DNA of 64,000 nucleotides from Agitococcus sp. (GCA_030646715.1 JAUSLJ010000008.1:248001-312000), one strand, 5' to 3'; shown: positions 15,675 through 23,708, counted from the first letter of the stretch. Made by a program: numbers and translations. The notes: a model not told the origin generated them from the letters alone.

Positions 15675-17329
15675 GCTGCCCTCCAAGCCATTTCATGTTT
15701 GAAATTAGCCTCTATGAGCGCATGAGCTACTGGTGGGCAAACACTATTGCCACACATGCGTGTTTGTGCGGTTTTACTGAGTTTGATTTTATTGCCGCGC
15801 TCATCAATACCGTGGTCAATGATGTAATCCGATGGGAAACCTTGAGCTGTGAACAGCTCACGGGGTTGCAGCATACGCAAACCAATATCAGTAATTTCAT
15901 ACTGCTGGCCTTCGACAGTAACCAAACCAAAACGATCATGTGTGGGAATGGTGCGCATAGAGTCAGTTAATGATTGACCCTCTTTATCGTTGCCATAGTA
16001 CGCAACAAGAAATGCCCTTACCTCGGCAAGATGACCTTTAGTTGTGATTGTTGGGATAGGTGAGTCATTGGTACTTCCAATAGAGCCACGTTTCAATTTA
16101 ATTAGATTGCTTGTTACTAGGCTGTTGTGATCTATAGCGGTAACTGTGTGGACAGGTTCGGAAAGTTGACTGCCTACCACGCCAGTGTAGTTTTTTGCTA
16201 AAAATGCTGTAACTACACCATGCCTATTTTCCGTGGTCTGTGTGCGCAGCGGCTGACCCAAATCTATGCCGCGCGTTTCACCTTCTCGCTTGGCACCATA
16301 ATAGGTATTGATAAATGCCGTTACTAATGCGTGATGACCGCCTTTTACCTGAGCACAAATTGTTCTTAATGGCTCATTGTATTGCATGCAGCGAGGCGAT
16401 GATGCGTTAGCAATCTCTGTTAGAACGGGCGCAACCAATGAAAAGCCTGGTGCCGACGTAATGGTTTGCAGTGGATCACTTAGGTTCTGACCGCGAAAAG
16501 CATTGTAATAACTTGCCGTGTGATTGCATTTAACAATGAACGGACTCTCCGACTTGACTACATAGCGCATCAAACCAGCAGCAATTCGTCGGCACGTTGC
16601 GTCCGCTAATGGCTTAGTACGCTCAAAGATGGACGGACAAGTATTTGTCCAATCAATACAATCCGCTGCGGTGCGCCAAGGTTTTAGTTTTCCTGATTTA
16701 ACGGGCAAGCTATTCGACTCACCATGCGTAGGTTGTGGCCACTTAATCGGCAATCCATCCCTGCGAGCAATTAAAAAGAACCGCTTGCGTATTGTTGGCG
16801 CACCATAGTCACAGGCTCTAAGTTCGCGGTACTCAACAGCATAGCCTTGGTGTTTTAACGCATTAACAAAGCTATTGAATGTTTTGCCTTTGCGAATTGG
16901 ACATGGGCGGCCATCGTTGGCTATTGGACCCCATGTTTTAAATTCTTCGACATTCTCAAGAATTAGAATGCGTGGACGTGTTAAAGCAGCCCAGCGTAGA
17001 CCAACCCATGCAAGCCCGCGAATACGCTTCTCTACAGGTTTTCCACCTTTCGCCTTACTAAAATGCTTGCAGTCAGGTGATAGCCAAACTAAGCCTACAG
17101 GTTGATTTCCTGTTACTTCAATTGGATCGACATCCCAGACTGACTCGCAATGGTGTTTAGTGTGCGGATGATTAGCTCTGTGCATTGCTAGAGCTTCAGG
17201 ATCATGGTTGATTGCAATATCAACTGGACGGCCAAACGCTTGTTCAAGGCCAGTTGATGTGCCACCACCTCCTGCAAAATTATCAATAATTAATTCTTCA
17301 GGGAAAAGATTAAGGGATTTGTATTTCAT
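15671..17329 (-). CDS. DNA cytosine-5 methyltransferase, phage type
   Basis: The product is 552 residues. Motif I is IIDNFAGGGGTSTGLEQAFG. The catalytic loop is SPDCKHFSKAKGG, in which the Cys nucleophile follows PD instead of the usual PP. ENVEEFKTWGP is motif VI, and PTIRKRFFLIARR is motif VIII. The C-terminal target region is long and holds several copies of a repeat with QPLRT.T...H.LVTAFL..YYG spacing (about residues 290-450). The C-terminal MLQPRELFTAQGFPSDY and QTRMCGNSVCPPV are motifs IX-X. It would methylate cytosine in phage DNA, probably against host restriction. Confidence 0.92.
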
Positions 17330-17535
17330 GCCGCCTCCCCTTGCTTCTCATTAGAAACAATAGATGTAATCACACCACAGCTAGGTTCTCGGCAGGTCTT
17401 TGTCGGTGGATCAATTGAAATGTTGAATGAAAAGCTGGCAGACTGTCCGCAGTGAGAGCAAACAGGGATTTGTGCTGCTTCAGCATTAACTTTTTTGTTG
17501 GCCAAGTTTTGAAGGCGTGGGCGGTCAATGGTCAT
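17326..17535 (-). CDS. Small zinc-binding phage protein
   Basis: The product is 69 residues with CSHCGQSASF in the middle and CREPSCG near the C-terminus, a likely four-Cys zinc site. It overlaps the start of the C5 methyltransferase by four bases and lies two bases from the stop of the regulator upstream. Function unknown; possibly a modulator of the methyltransferase. Confidence 0.68.
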   Translation of the reverse strand: MTIDRPRLQNLANKKVNAEAAQIPVCSHCGQSASFSFNISIDPPTKTCREPSCGVITSIVSNEKQGEAA

Positions 17536-17537
17536 TA

Positions 17538-17831
17538 TTACGCAACCTCTTTTAGCAATTCGATTGCGCCTGACAACTCATGATTTTTATCAATACGCCA
17601 ACCGCGAGGTGAGTTTTCATCTTGATAAATAGGGATGCCAAAACTTTGCATCTGCGTTAAATCTCGCTGAATTGTTTTTAGTGAGTACGAATATCCGAAA
17701 CTGCGTAATTTCTCTTGAATCTCTATCGTTCCAAAACGCCTTGATTCTTCAGAAACAATTTTCAAAATCGTCAAAAGACGAAACGCGACACATCCCTTCT
17801 CTTTTGTCTTGACTGGCTCTTTTTCTTGCAT
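17538..17831 (-). CDS. Winged helix-turn-helix regulator
   Basis: The product is 97 residues. Residues 18-85 (FRLLTILKIVSEESRRFGTI, then KLRSFGYSYSLKTIQRDLTQ) are the HTH of DeoR/WYL-type regulators, and GIPIYQDENSPRGWRIDK is the beta wing. The ligand-binding WYL part is absent. It is the first gene after the GC hairpin at 17878-17904 in the leftward transcript, the place of lambda cII. It could activate or repress an early promoter. Confidence 0.75.
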   Translation of the reverse strand: MQEKEPVKTKEKGCVAFRLLTILKIVSEESRRFGTIEIQEKLRSFGYSYSLKTIQRDLTQMQSFGIPIYQDENSPRGWRIDKNHELSGAIELLKEVA

Positions 17832-17877
17832 GATAATTACTCAACTTGTGGTGATGCTCTTTGAGTGTTACGACTTA

Positions 17878-17904
17878 AAGCCCGACTGCGAATCGGGCTT
17901 TTTG
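17878..17904 (+). terminator. GC hairpin with T tail, possible tR1-like terminator
   Basis: A perfect 9-bp stem (AAAGCCCGA / TCGGGCTTT) with a 7-nt loop is followed by five T on the plus strand. On the minus strand, where the genes run, the stem is followed only by TTTAAG. It would act best on plus-strand transcripts, or weakly on the leftward one, between Cro and the regulator. Confidence 0.65.
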
Positions 17905-18023
17905 TTGCCTGTTATTTAACGAGTCTGTACCGCAAGGCTGGCATCAAACGCTACGGCCAATTGTCGGCTCAATATGGTTGCTCATAAAAATCTCTTATTT
18001 GGTGGAATTACAGCTAATTAAAA

Positions 18024-18099
18024 TGGTAGCGGAGGCTGGACTCGAACCAACGACCTCGTGGTTATGAGCCACGCGAGCTGCCAACTGCTCTACTCCGCT
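18024..18099 (-). tRNA. tRNA-Met (anticodon CAT), phage-borne
   Basis: The 76 nt fold into a complete cloverleaf. The acceptor stem is AGCGGAG / CTCCGCT with discriminator A and an encoded CCA. The D arm is GAGC...GCTC, the anticodon arm CGTGG-CTCATAA-CCACG with anticodon CAT, and the T arm GTTGG-TTCGAGT-CCAGC. It could be elongator Met or, if the C is modified to lysidine, Ile for AUA codons. It lies on the leftward early transcript. Confidence 0.92.
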
Positions 18100-18449
18100 A
18101 TAAAACGTCCGTGTTGAACACCCCTAAAATCGCATCCTGCGATACATTCCTGTGTTATTGCAGCCAGTGCTGATCTCTGGCTTTGATAGCTACGGGTGCT
18201 TCGCGCCATCAGACACAATCAGCGACGGACTAAAACCGTCAGCTTGCACTCTTCTTTCAGTTAATCGCGCATCAGCCTGCGCATTCACAACAACTAGAAA
18301 CAGACTGTGGCCTCGCCTAGGCACTCCCTGACGCAATCTGTTTTTAGTTGTTGACTCGAATCGACACGGTGAGTCAGCCCGTCAATGAAGGTGTCGCCTC
18401 GTCTTGCACATTGAATCCTCTCTACACCCTGCCCCGCTCTGGTGAATCT
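18100..18449 (-). other. Gene-free stretch rich in inverted repeats, possible structured RNA
   Basis: There are no credible coding frames in 350 bases between the small membrane protein and the tRNA on the leftward transcript. A 17-bp inverted repeat with one mismatch (18288-18304 and 18337-18353, arms CAACAACTAGAAACAGA and TCTGTTTTTAGTTGTTG) encloses a 32-nt loop. Further short hairpins include GACGG/CCGTC near 18224-18240 and TGACTC/GAGTCA near 18353-18377. This may be an untranslated structured RNA, an antitermination site or a tRNA-processing leader. Confidence 0.45.
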
Positions 18450-18560
18450 TTAAGCCATCCCATCTGGAAATTTGTCATCTCCATCCTTGCCGCCTTTAAT
18501 CAGCGCAATGACGATAATTAAAGCGGCTATAACTGCCAAAATGTATGAAGCTAAAATCAT
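18450..18560 (-). CDS. Small single-helix membrane protein
   Basis: The product is 36 residues. MILASYILAVIAALIIVIAL forms one membrane helix, followed by the polar tail IKGGKDGDDKFPDGMA. AAGGAAAAG precedes the ATG at 18560 by about 6 nt. Phage early operons often hold such peptides, which may act in superinfection exclusion; nothing more specific can be read. Confidence 0.65.
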   Translation of the reverse strand: MILASYILAVIAALIIVIALIKGGKDGDDKFPDGMA

Positions 18561-18584
18561 TTTTCTTTTCCTTTTGTTCTGTTG

Positions 18585-18803
18585 TTAATTGTTTGACAAA
18601 CTGCGTTCTTCGGGTTCTTTGCGCACTCTGAGAATGCGAGTTAACTTGTCGTTATAGATTTTCTTTGCTTCGAGGTCGCTTAACGCCATGTCACGCAAAT
18701 ACTCACTCGCTGATTTATCACTGAGCAAAGCCAATCCTTGTATTGCTGCGCCATCTTCATCAGTGAAGTGGACGGTGATTGGGAAAGATTTTGCTCGACT
18801 CAT
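18585..18803 (-). CDS. Ribbon-helix-helix-like DNA-binding protein
   Basis: The product is 72 residues. The N-terminal beta strand FPITVHFTDEDGAAIQGLAL and helices ALLSDKSASEYLRDMALSD fit the ribbon-helix-helix pattern (plasmid mobilisation/MobC or Arc type). It is just downstream of cro on the same transcript. Likely a small transcription regulator. Confidence 0.62.
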   Translation of the reverse strand: MSRAKSFPITVHFTDEDGAAIQGLALLSDKSASEYLRDMALSDLEAKKIYNDKLTRILRVRKEPEERSLSNN

Positions 18804-18813
18804 GTTCTTTTAC

Positions 18814-19038
18814 TCATGCGGCTTGTTTTTGTTCTTTCTTTACTTGAGCCAAACGCTTGTAAAGTTCGATATCGTGAACCAAAACACCTTTGGTTTCTTT
18901 TTCAAGACGACCAGCCACCCATTCAGGAACAAACTCACCCCACTGGCTAATTGCTCCAGATGTAATATCAAGCACAGCAGCGAGTGCGGCAGTAGTTGTG
19001 TAGTGCGAGATTGCGTCTGTTGTTTTCATGTTTGTCAT
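18814..19038 (-). CDS. cro: Cro-like repressor
   Basis: From MTNMKTTDAISHYTTTAALA the protein runs through an HTH of the phage Cro type (AALAAVLDITSGAISQWGEF) and VPEWVAGRLEKETKGVLVHD. The pattern MKTTD.I.HY...AALA..L.I....ISQWGE.VPE..A..LE..T.G.L.HD is shared by Cro proteins of many lambdoid prophages. Starts are possible at 19038, 19029 or 19068; the last would lie inside the operator, and none has a strong ribosome site. It is divergent from the CI-like repressor over the operators at 19059-19120. Confidence 0.82.
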   Translation of the reverse strand: MTNMKTTDAISHYTTTAALAAVLDITSGAISQWGEFVPEWVAGRLEKETKGVLVHDIELYKRLAQVKKEQKQAA

Positions 19039-19057
19039 CGAAAATTTGATTTTTATT

Positions 19058-19120
19058 AGTTTAGACATCTAAACAAAACAAGTCAATGACTCTAAACAAT
19101 AATTTATTTAGTATGCTAAA
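19058..19120 (-). promoter_or_regulatory. Operator region 1 with leftward early promoter
   Basis: Two palindromes of the form TTTAG-N4-CTAAA occur at 19060-19073 (extended to GTTTAG-N4-CTAAAC) and 19107-19120. A further CTCTAAAC half site is at 19090-19097. On the minus strand TTGACT (19081-19086) and TAAACT (19058-19063), 17 bp apart, form a promoter overlapping the first operator. These would be the CI/Cro binding sites of the genetic switch. Confidence 0.8.
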
Positions 19121-19121
19121 C

Positions 19122-19769
19122 ATGAATACATCAGACAGAATCAATCAAAGGATGAAACAACTAAACCTTGTTCCAGCCGACCTAATACAAAAAACAGGTG
19201 CTTCTCGTGGAGCGGTTAGTCAATGGCGAAACGATATTGCAAAACCGAGCGGGGAAAAACTATTAAGCCTTGCTCGTGTACTACAGTGCACTCCTGACTG
19301 GCTTTTAACTGGAAAAGGCGAAGTTGATGATATTCACAACAACGTAGAGGCTGCACCGCGCCTAAAAGGACTTGTGCCAGTGATAAATGAAGTACAGGCA
19401 GGTGCATGGACAGATATAAAAACAGGATTTGATGAATCAGAGATTCATGACTGGATACCAACACTACAGACAAATAGCCGTTATGCGTTCGCGTTACGGG
19501 TAGTTGGTGACAGCATGGTTAACTCATCTGAAAAAAGATCACTCAGCGAAGGAATGGTCGTCGTAGTTGATCCTGAAAAACAAGCAAGACATAGAAGTGT
19601 TGTTGTTGCGCGCCTGGCAGATAGCGAAAGAGCGACCGTTAAAGAGCTGGTTGTTGATGGGGATAAAAGCTATCTAAGGCCATTTAACCCTCAGTACCCA
19701 ATTATACCAATAACCGAAGGTGTGGTAATTATCGGAACGGTGGTCAGTGCTTCAATAGATTTTACCTAA
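19122..19769 (+). CDS. cI: CI-like phage repressor with S24 peptidase domain
   Basis: The N-terminal HTH is DRINQRMKQLNLVPADLIQK, then TGASRGAVSQWRNDIAKPSG. The linker ends with TPDWLLTGKGE. The C-terminal LexA/S24 fold has GDSMVNSSEKRSLSEG with the Ser nucleophile and VVVARLADSERATVKEL with the Lys general base (VKEL), so RecA-stimulated self-cleavage is expected. I chose the ATG at 19122, which directly follows the operator and has no ribosome site, as in the leaderless lambda cI; ATGs at 19113 and 19086 are open. 215 residues is normal. It maintains lysogeny by binding the TTTAG-N4-CTAAA operators. Confidence 0.9.
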   Translation: MNTSDRINQRMKQLNLVPADLIQKTGASRGAVSQWRNDIAKPSGEKLLSLARVLQCTPDWLLTGKGEVDDIHNNVEAAPRLKGLVPVINEVQAGAWTDIKTGFDESEIHDWIPTLQTNSRYAFALRVVGDSMVNSSEKRSLSEGMVVVVDPEKQARHRSVVVARLADSERATVKELVVDGDKSYLRPFNPQYPIIPITEGVVIIGTVVSASIDFT

Positions 19770-19776
19770 AGGATTC

Positions 19777-19799
19777 ATGCCGAAAGATGGCGGCTTTTT
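19777..19799 (+). terminator. Weak terminator after the CI-like gene
   Basis: A short stem GCCG / CGGC with an 8-nt loop is followed by five T at 19795-19799. It follows the repressor stop by seven bases and would limit, but not block, read-through into the downstream accessory genes. Confidence 0.55.
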
Positions 19800-19823
19800 C
19801 CATCTACATAAGGAGCTACAAAC

Positions 19824-20120
19824 ATGGACGTTAAAATATCAAAACCCGCTCAAAAACTAATGATTGGCATAATTCTAGCCGCTGCAATCCATCTCTTAGC
19901 TATGCAATTTTATGCAGATGGCTATTACCACTACCTACGCGCAAAACTGAGCCTATATAGTGCAGGCATTGAAACGACTGAGCTTTGGCGGGTGTCGTCG
20001 GGCAGTTCTATCTACTGTGGGCGAACTAAGGGCGGCGGCTGGGTGATTGTGATGGATGTTATTTACCAGGGGATGCTGGCTGAGGATGGGTGTATTGAGA
20101 ATTTGCCTTTAAACGAATAG
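19824..20120 (+). CDS. Membrane-anchored protein of unknown function
   Basis: The product is 98 residues. An N-terminal helix (KLMIGIILAAAIHLLAMQFY) anchors it in the membrane. The rest is polar with CGRTKGGGWVIVMDVIYQGM. AAGGAGC stands 9 nt before the ATG. It lies between the repressor and the two-gene unit at 20180-21627, on the same strand, and so is likely expressed in the lysogen. Function unknown. Confidence 0.7.
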   Translation: MDVKISKPAQKLMIGIILAAAIHLLAMQFYADGYYHYLRAKLSLYSAGIETTELWRVSSGSSIYCGRTKGGGWVIVMDVIYQGMLAEDGCIENLPLNE

Positions 20121-20179
20121 CTATGACGTTACATTGTATATAACACTTGCTAATAGCAAACATAGAAGAGGAGTATGCT

Positions 20180-20641
20180 GTGCTGCCAGCATTTACTGAA
20201 CATGGACTCTTGCCGCCAGGTATTCATGATTGCTCGCTTAAAGAAGCGCATGATTATTTTTGCACGAATGACCATCGTCGCCGAATATGGAGCGGGCTAA
20301 TTAATTTCATTAACTTAATGAAATTTTTCGGCATTAATAGAGGCTATATTATATTGGATGGTAGTTTCGTCACAGATAAAACAATTCCATCTGATATAGA
20401 GTTTGTTTTTCCTGTTGACCTGACGGATGGCACGTATGCTCTGCTTTGTATGCATTTTTTTAGTGCTTTTCACGATATAGTGAAAAATGAATTGCTAGTT
20501 GATTTTTATCCAAACCTACCAGGGAGCAACGATTTTTGTGCTTTTTTCCAGTATATTGGAGGAAAGACAGGTATGGCCAAGGGATTGGATCCAAAAAGTT
20601 TAAAAGGCGTATTAAGGGTGGCATCATGGGCGAACGCTTAA
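20180..20641 (+). CDS. DUF6932-like nucleotidyltransferase-fold protein
   Basis: The product is 153 residues from a GTG at 20180 with GAGGAG 6 nt before it; the protein then starts MLPAFTEHGLLPPGIHDCS, the typical DUF6932 opening. HRRRIWSGLINFINLMKFFG and then GYIILDGSFVTDKTIPSDIE follow. The GSF...DIE pattern fits the G-S...[DE]x[DE] motif of the nucleotidyltransferase superfamily, with only two acidic positions visible. It overlaps the next gene by 16 bases. Position next to the repressor, as for lambda rexA, suggests lysogen expression; toxin-antitoxin or defence roles are inference. Confidence 0.72.
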   Translation: MLPAFTEHGLLPPGIHDCSLKEAHDYFCTNDHRRRIWSGLINFINLMKFFGINRGYIILDGSFVTDKTIPSDIEFVFPVDLTDGTYALLCMHFFSAFHDIVKNELLVDFYPNLPGSNDFCAFFQYIGGKTGMAKGLDPKSLKGVLRVASWANA

Positions 20642-21627
20642 GCGACGTACATCGTCGAGCCTATCTGGTACACACACAGATAATGGCTGCAAAGAAAATT
20701 GCTACGGATTTTGGCGGGGTTGATCTTACGTTAGATGACAGCTCCCCATACCTGAAACTTCTTGATCGTCTTTATAGTGAAGACTATCAATTCGCCAATT
20801 TATGGGAAACATCTGACATTATTGTTCATGCAGAGGGGCCTTCTGCCGCAAAGAAATCTCCACACGCCTCTGTTGTTACTTGGATGCTGAAAACAATTGA
20901 TAATAACCTAAAAAAACTTGTGCAATCAGCTATGCAGATCCCTGATTCATCTGCAAAAAATATCCATATTCAGCTTACAGGTTTTGCACCTGGAAGTATT
21001 TATGCGGGATTTTCACTTCAGGATATGCAAGAAACAGCATTCCTATCTGGAGCTGATAGTTTTCTTTCTAATGCAAAAAATGTAATTGATATTATCCCGT
21101 TAATGCCGCGCTTTATCGGGAAAGATGAAATCAGCCAAGAGATTACTGAGTTTATTCAAGACCCTATTACGAGAGATGCTGCCATTATTGCGGCCTTTAA
21201 TATGTCGCCAACAGGTAGAAATGGCATCCATACTTTTGAATTTACTACCCCACGTAGTAATTTAGGCTCAAGGGCACATGGTGAATTAAGTGCAAATAGC
21301 CGACCAGTTCTTAGAGTAGCCGCGCAAGAAAATCCTATTATGTCAGAAGGCCGTCAAAGGAAAGGTAGCTTTATTGGGGAGTTTCGTAGTGTTGACCTAG
21401 ACAAATCACGCTTTGATTTGCGGAATATAAATGCGGCAGATGTAGGTACTTTACGATGTTTCATTAGAGATGTTACCCCTGAGCATGCAGGATCACTGCT
21501 AGGTAAGCGCGTTGAAGTCACAGGAATTTATGAAACGCTACCTAATGGACGACCTAGATTCATGCGAGTACACGATATTAAAATACTGGAAGACCTTAAC
21601 CATCATTTGGACTTTGAAGCGCAATAG
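20626..21627 (+). CDS. Partner protein of unknown function in the rexAB-like position
   Basis: The product is 333 residues from the ATG at 20626 (AAGGGTGG upstream). It starts MGERLSDVHRRAYLVHTQIM. It is predominantly helical in the first two-thirds. The C-terminal 60 residues (LLGKRVEVTGIYETLPNGRP, then MRVHDIKILED) look like a small beta domain, possibly OB-type. An RxxxxH motif (RAYLVH) near the N-terminus recalls HEPN nucleases but could be chance. It is coupled to the DUF6932 gene by overlap and closed by a strong terminator at 21640-21670. I do not recognise the family. Confidence 0.7.
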   Translation: MGERLSDVHRRAYLVHTQIMAAKKIATDFGGVDLTLDDSSPYLKLLDRLYSEDYQFANLWETSDIIVHAEGPSAAKKSPHASVVTWMLKTIDNNLKKLVQSAMQIPDSSAKNIHIQLTGFAPGSIYAGFSLQDMQETAFLSGADSFLSNAKNVIDIIPLMPRFIGKDEISQEITEFIQDPITRDAAIIAAFNMSPTGRNGIHTFEFTTPRSNLGSRAHGELSANSRPVLRVAAQENPIMSEGRQRKGSFIGEFRSVDLDKSRFDLRNINAADVGTLRCFIRDVTPEHAGSLLGKRVEVTGIYETLPNGRPRFMRVHDIKILEDLNHHLDFEAQ

Positions 21628-21639
21628 AAATTTGACATC

Positions 21640-21670
21640 AAGCCCTCTCCCCAAAGGTGAGGGCTTTTTT
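21640..21670 (+). terminator. Strong terminator after the lysogen-expressed genes
   Basis: An 8-bp stem (AAGCCCTC / GAGGGCTT) and loop of about 11 nt are followed by six T at 21665-21670. It ends the repressor-side transcript and separates it from the second operator region. Confidence 0.9.
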
Positions 21671-21789
21671 ACGCCTGAAAAAACCCAACTACACCCATCA
21701 TAACGCCAGCACTCCCCTCATTAGCACCCATCACTAAATCCAAAGTGCTTTAACGCAAAACTCTAATTGATTAAATTTTAAGCATTTGA

Positions 21790-21839
21790 TTTAGACTTCT
21801 AAACAATCACATTGCTAAATTTGTTTAGTGTGCTAAATT
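21790..21839 (+). promoter_or_regulatory. Operator region 2 with rightward early promoter
   Basis: Two TTTAG-N4-CTAAA palindromes lie at 21790-21803 and 21824-21837, of the same form as those beside cro. A plausible promoter is TTGCTA (21812-21817) and TAAATT (21834-21839), 16 bp apart, overlapping the second operator. It would drive the rightward recombination operon, the counterpart of lambda pL. Confidence 0.78.
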
Positions 21840-21874
21840 AACCCCATACCAACCGCCGTATGGAGCTACACAAA

Positions 21875-22054
21875 ATGAACCCAATGACTCGCACCCGTTC
21901 TTACCAAGAAACGCAAGACAGCCAGCGTTTCGCGCAACAACAAGCACAAAAAAAATCCGCTGCTGACTCTGAATACGCGCATCGAGCAAACCGTTCAACT
22001 CAAGATGATGACGAATTTCGCGCATCTTGCGGACTGCCACCACGCCACAAATAA
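21875..22054 (+). CDS. Small hydrophilic phage protein
   Basis: The product is 59 residues from the ATG at 21875 (GGAG 9 nt upstream), MNPMTRTRSYQETQDSQRFA..., rich in Gln, Arg and Ser with no membrane segment. It is the first gene after the rightward promoter, the place of lambda N, so an antitermination role is conceivable, but no Arg-rich boxB-binding motif is clear. A hairpin AGCCCC/GGGGCT follows at about 22068-22085. Confidence 0.55.
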   Translation: MNPMTRTRSYQETQDSQRFAQQQAQKKSAADSEYAHRANRSTQDDDEFRASCGLPPRHK

Positions 22055-22125
22055 ACAACCCGATTAACAGCCCCTCTTTTGGGGCTTAAGTCATCAGGAA
22101 ATGGTCAAAACAAAAAGAGGTTGTT

Positions 22126-22314
22126 ATGGAATTACTCGCTTTAGCACTAATCGTCATCGTCGTGATCGAAGAGTTGCGTCTGTATTTGGATCGTAGGGCC
22201 AGCGCAAAACTGGTTAAGAAATATCAATTGCTGATGCAAGAGCATCAAGCGGTTGAAAAACAGGTCGCTAAACAATGGGCAAGCAGAACGTCCTACGAGC
22301 TGGGATGTGAGTGA
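22126..22314 (+). CDS. Small membrane protein with coiled-coil tail
   Basis: The product is 62 residues. An N-terminal helix ELLALALIVIVVIEELRLYL is followed by a charged helical tail (LVKKYQLLMQEHQAVEKQVA). The layout resembles a short Rz-like or signal-anchored protein. The stop overlaps the next ATG by one base. Function unknown. Confidence 0.62.
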   Translation: MELLALALIVIVVIEELRLYLDRRASAKLVKKYQLLMQEHQAVEKQVAKQWASRTSYELGCE

Positions 22315-22466
22315 TGAAAAACAAACTAGCGATTGTGGCGTTTTGGGTGTTCATGATTGGGGCTGTTGGTCTTGCTGGTAGCGAGGAATACAACCGCAAG
22401 TGCGCCAATGCCCACAAGATGAACCCAGACGAAACGTGCCCTATTGACGAAGGATTGGCGAAATGA
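22314..22466 (+). CDS. Small exported or membrane protein
   Basis: The product is 50 residues. MKNKLAIVAFWVFMIGAVGL is a hydrophobic leader, then AGSEEYNRKCANAH and a second Cys (ETCPID). It may be a secreted peptide with one disulfide or a single-pass protein. Both ends overlap neighbouring genes, which supports it as real. Confidence 0.6.
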   Translation: MKNKLAIVAFWVFMIGAVGLAGSEEYNRKCANAHKMNPDETCPIDEGLAK

Positions 22467-22585
22467 ATCAGCAACAAACAACGCCTTACATCCCGCAATG
22501 GCGCGGTAAAGAGGCTCAAAAACAACGCAGCGAGCACATTAAAAAGCTCATCAAGCAACGTGAACAGGAGAATTATCGTGTTTAA
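22463..22585 (+). CDS. Small basic phage peptide
   Basis: The product is 40 residues, MNQQQTTPYIPQWRGKEAQK..., with a basic helical end (RSEHIKKLIKQREQENYRV). Its start overlaps the previous stop by four bases (ATGA), and its end overlaps the GTG of the ATPase gene. Function unknown. Confidence 0.55.
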   Translation: MNQQQTTPYIPQWRGKEAQKQRSEHIKKLIKQREQENYRV

Positions 22586-23708
22586 GAAAGCCGAACGGAA
22601 ACAAAGCAAGCTCAGGCTCGCTATATCTGGGCCATCTGGCTCAGGTAAAACATGGAGCGCACTACTGATTGCAACAGGTCTTGGTGGTCGGATTGCGGTT
22701 CTTGATTCTGAGCGTGATAGCGCAGCACTTTATGCCAATGATTTTGATTTTGATGTGGCTAATATTGCGCCGCCGTACACGCCTGAACGCTACATCAAGG
22801 CTATCAAAGAAGCTGAGGCCGCTGGCTTTGGAACGCTGATTATTGATACATCAACGCATGAATGGAGTGGTATTGGCGGCTGCCTTCAGATGGTTGATGA
22901 ATTAGCAAAATCAAAGTTTCGTGGCAATAGCTGGTCGGCATGGAGCGAAGTTACGCCCCGTCACCAAGCGTTTATTGATGCAATGCTGCAATCTAAAATG
23001 CACATCATTGTAACCATGCGCAGCAAAACAGAAACCGCTCAACAAGAAATTAACGGCAAAAAGACCATTACGAAGCTAGGCATGAAAGCCGAGCAGCGCG
23101 ACGGTATTGAGTACGAATTTACTGTTGTTTTTGACCTATCACACGATGGTCATTATGCCAACGTCGGTAAAGATCGTACAAAACTATTCGCTGGCGACCC
23201 GCAACCAATCACTGAGGAAACAGGGAAACTTCTACTTGAATGGCTTAACAGCGGGAAAGTCGAAGATCAACAACCAAAAACAACATCTGACAGTCAGCCT
23301 AGTCATCCTAGTCCGTCGGTTACCACTGTTAGCAATACAAGCCAGGGTGACAACGTTGTTCACTTCGATACTGTCAAAATCTTACGCAGTATCACCAATG
23401 CTTTAAATCTTAATGATCTTAAAAAGGCTGGCGCACAGGTTCCTCAAGGCTTGTCTGATAAAGAAAAAGAGCCGTTTGCGCGCGCCTATACAAAGCGCAA
23501 AGCAGAGCTTACTCCTATGGATGACATGACCGTTGACACCATCATCAACGAGCTACAACAGGCAGGTAGTCAGGAGCACCTCGGTTCAATTTGGAATCAA
23601 AAGATTGAGAATTATTTAGGCGTTATTCCAGAGAAACACATGGCCTCACTAAATGATGCTTTTTTCTCTACGAACGATGTATTTGAGCAAGCCAAGCAAC
23701 AAGGATAA
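22578..23708 (+). CDS. RecA-like phage ATPase (AAA_24 / Sak4-like)
   Basis: The product is 376 residues from a GTG at 22578 with AGGAG 7 nt before it. Walker A is GPSGSGKTWSA (about residues 17-27). Walker B is GFGTLIIDTSTHEWSG, followed by the conserved SKMHIIVTMRSKTE and GMKAEQRDGIEYEFTVVFDL. This is the P-loop protein common in phage recombination operons, related to Sak4-type RecA-like annealing ATPases. The last 130 residues are a separate, less conserved domain. With the exonuclease next to it, it probably forms the phage homologous-recombination pair. Confidence 0.82.
   Translation: MFKKAERKQSKLRLAISGPSGSGKTWSALLIATGLGGRIAVLDSERDSAALYANDFDFDVANIAPPYTPERYIKAIKEAEAAGFGTLIIDTSTHEWSGIGGCLQMVDELAKSKFRGNSWSAWSEVTPRHQAFIDAMLQSKMHIIVTMRSKTETAQQEINGKKTITKLGMKAEQRDGIEYEFTVVFDLSHDGHYANVGKDRTKLFAGDPQPITEETGKLLLEWLNSGKVEDQQPKTTSDSQPSHPSPSVTTVSNTSQGDNVVHFDTVKILRSITNALNLNDLKKAGAQVPQGLSDKEKEPFARAYTKRKAELTPMDDMTVDTIINELQQAGSQEHLGSIWNQKIENYLGVIPEKHMASLNDAFFSTNDVFEQAKQQG

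Noticed and set aside
17878-17904. attC-like element at the right of the early operon
   Set aside because: It is a simple GC hairpin with a T tail and has no RYYYAAC/GTTRRRY ends.
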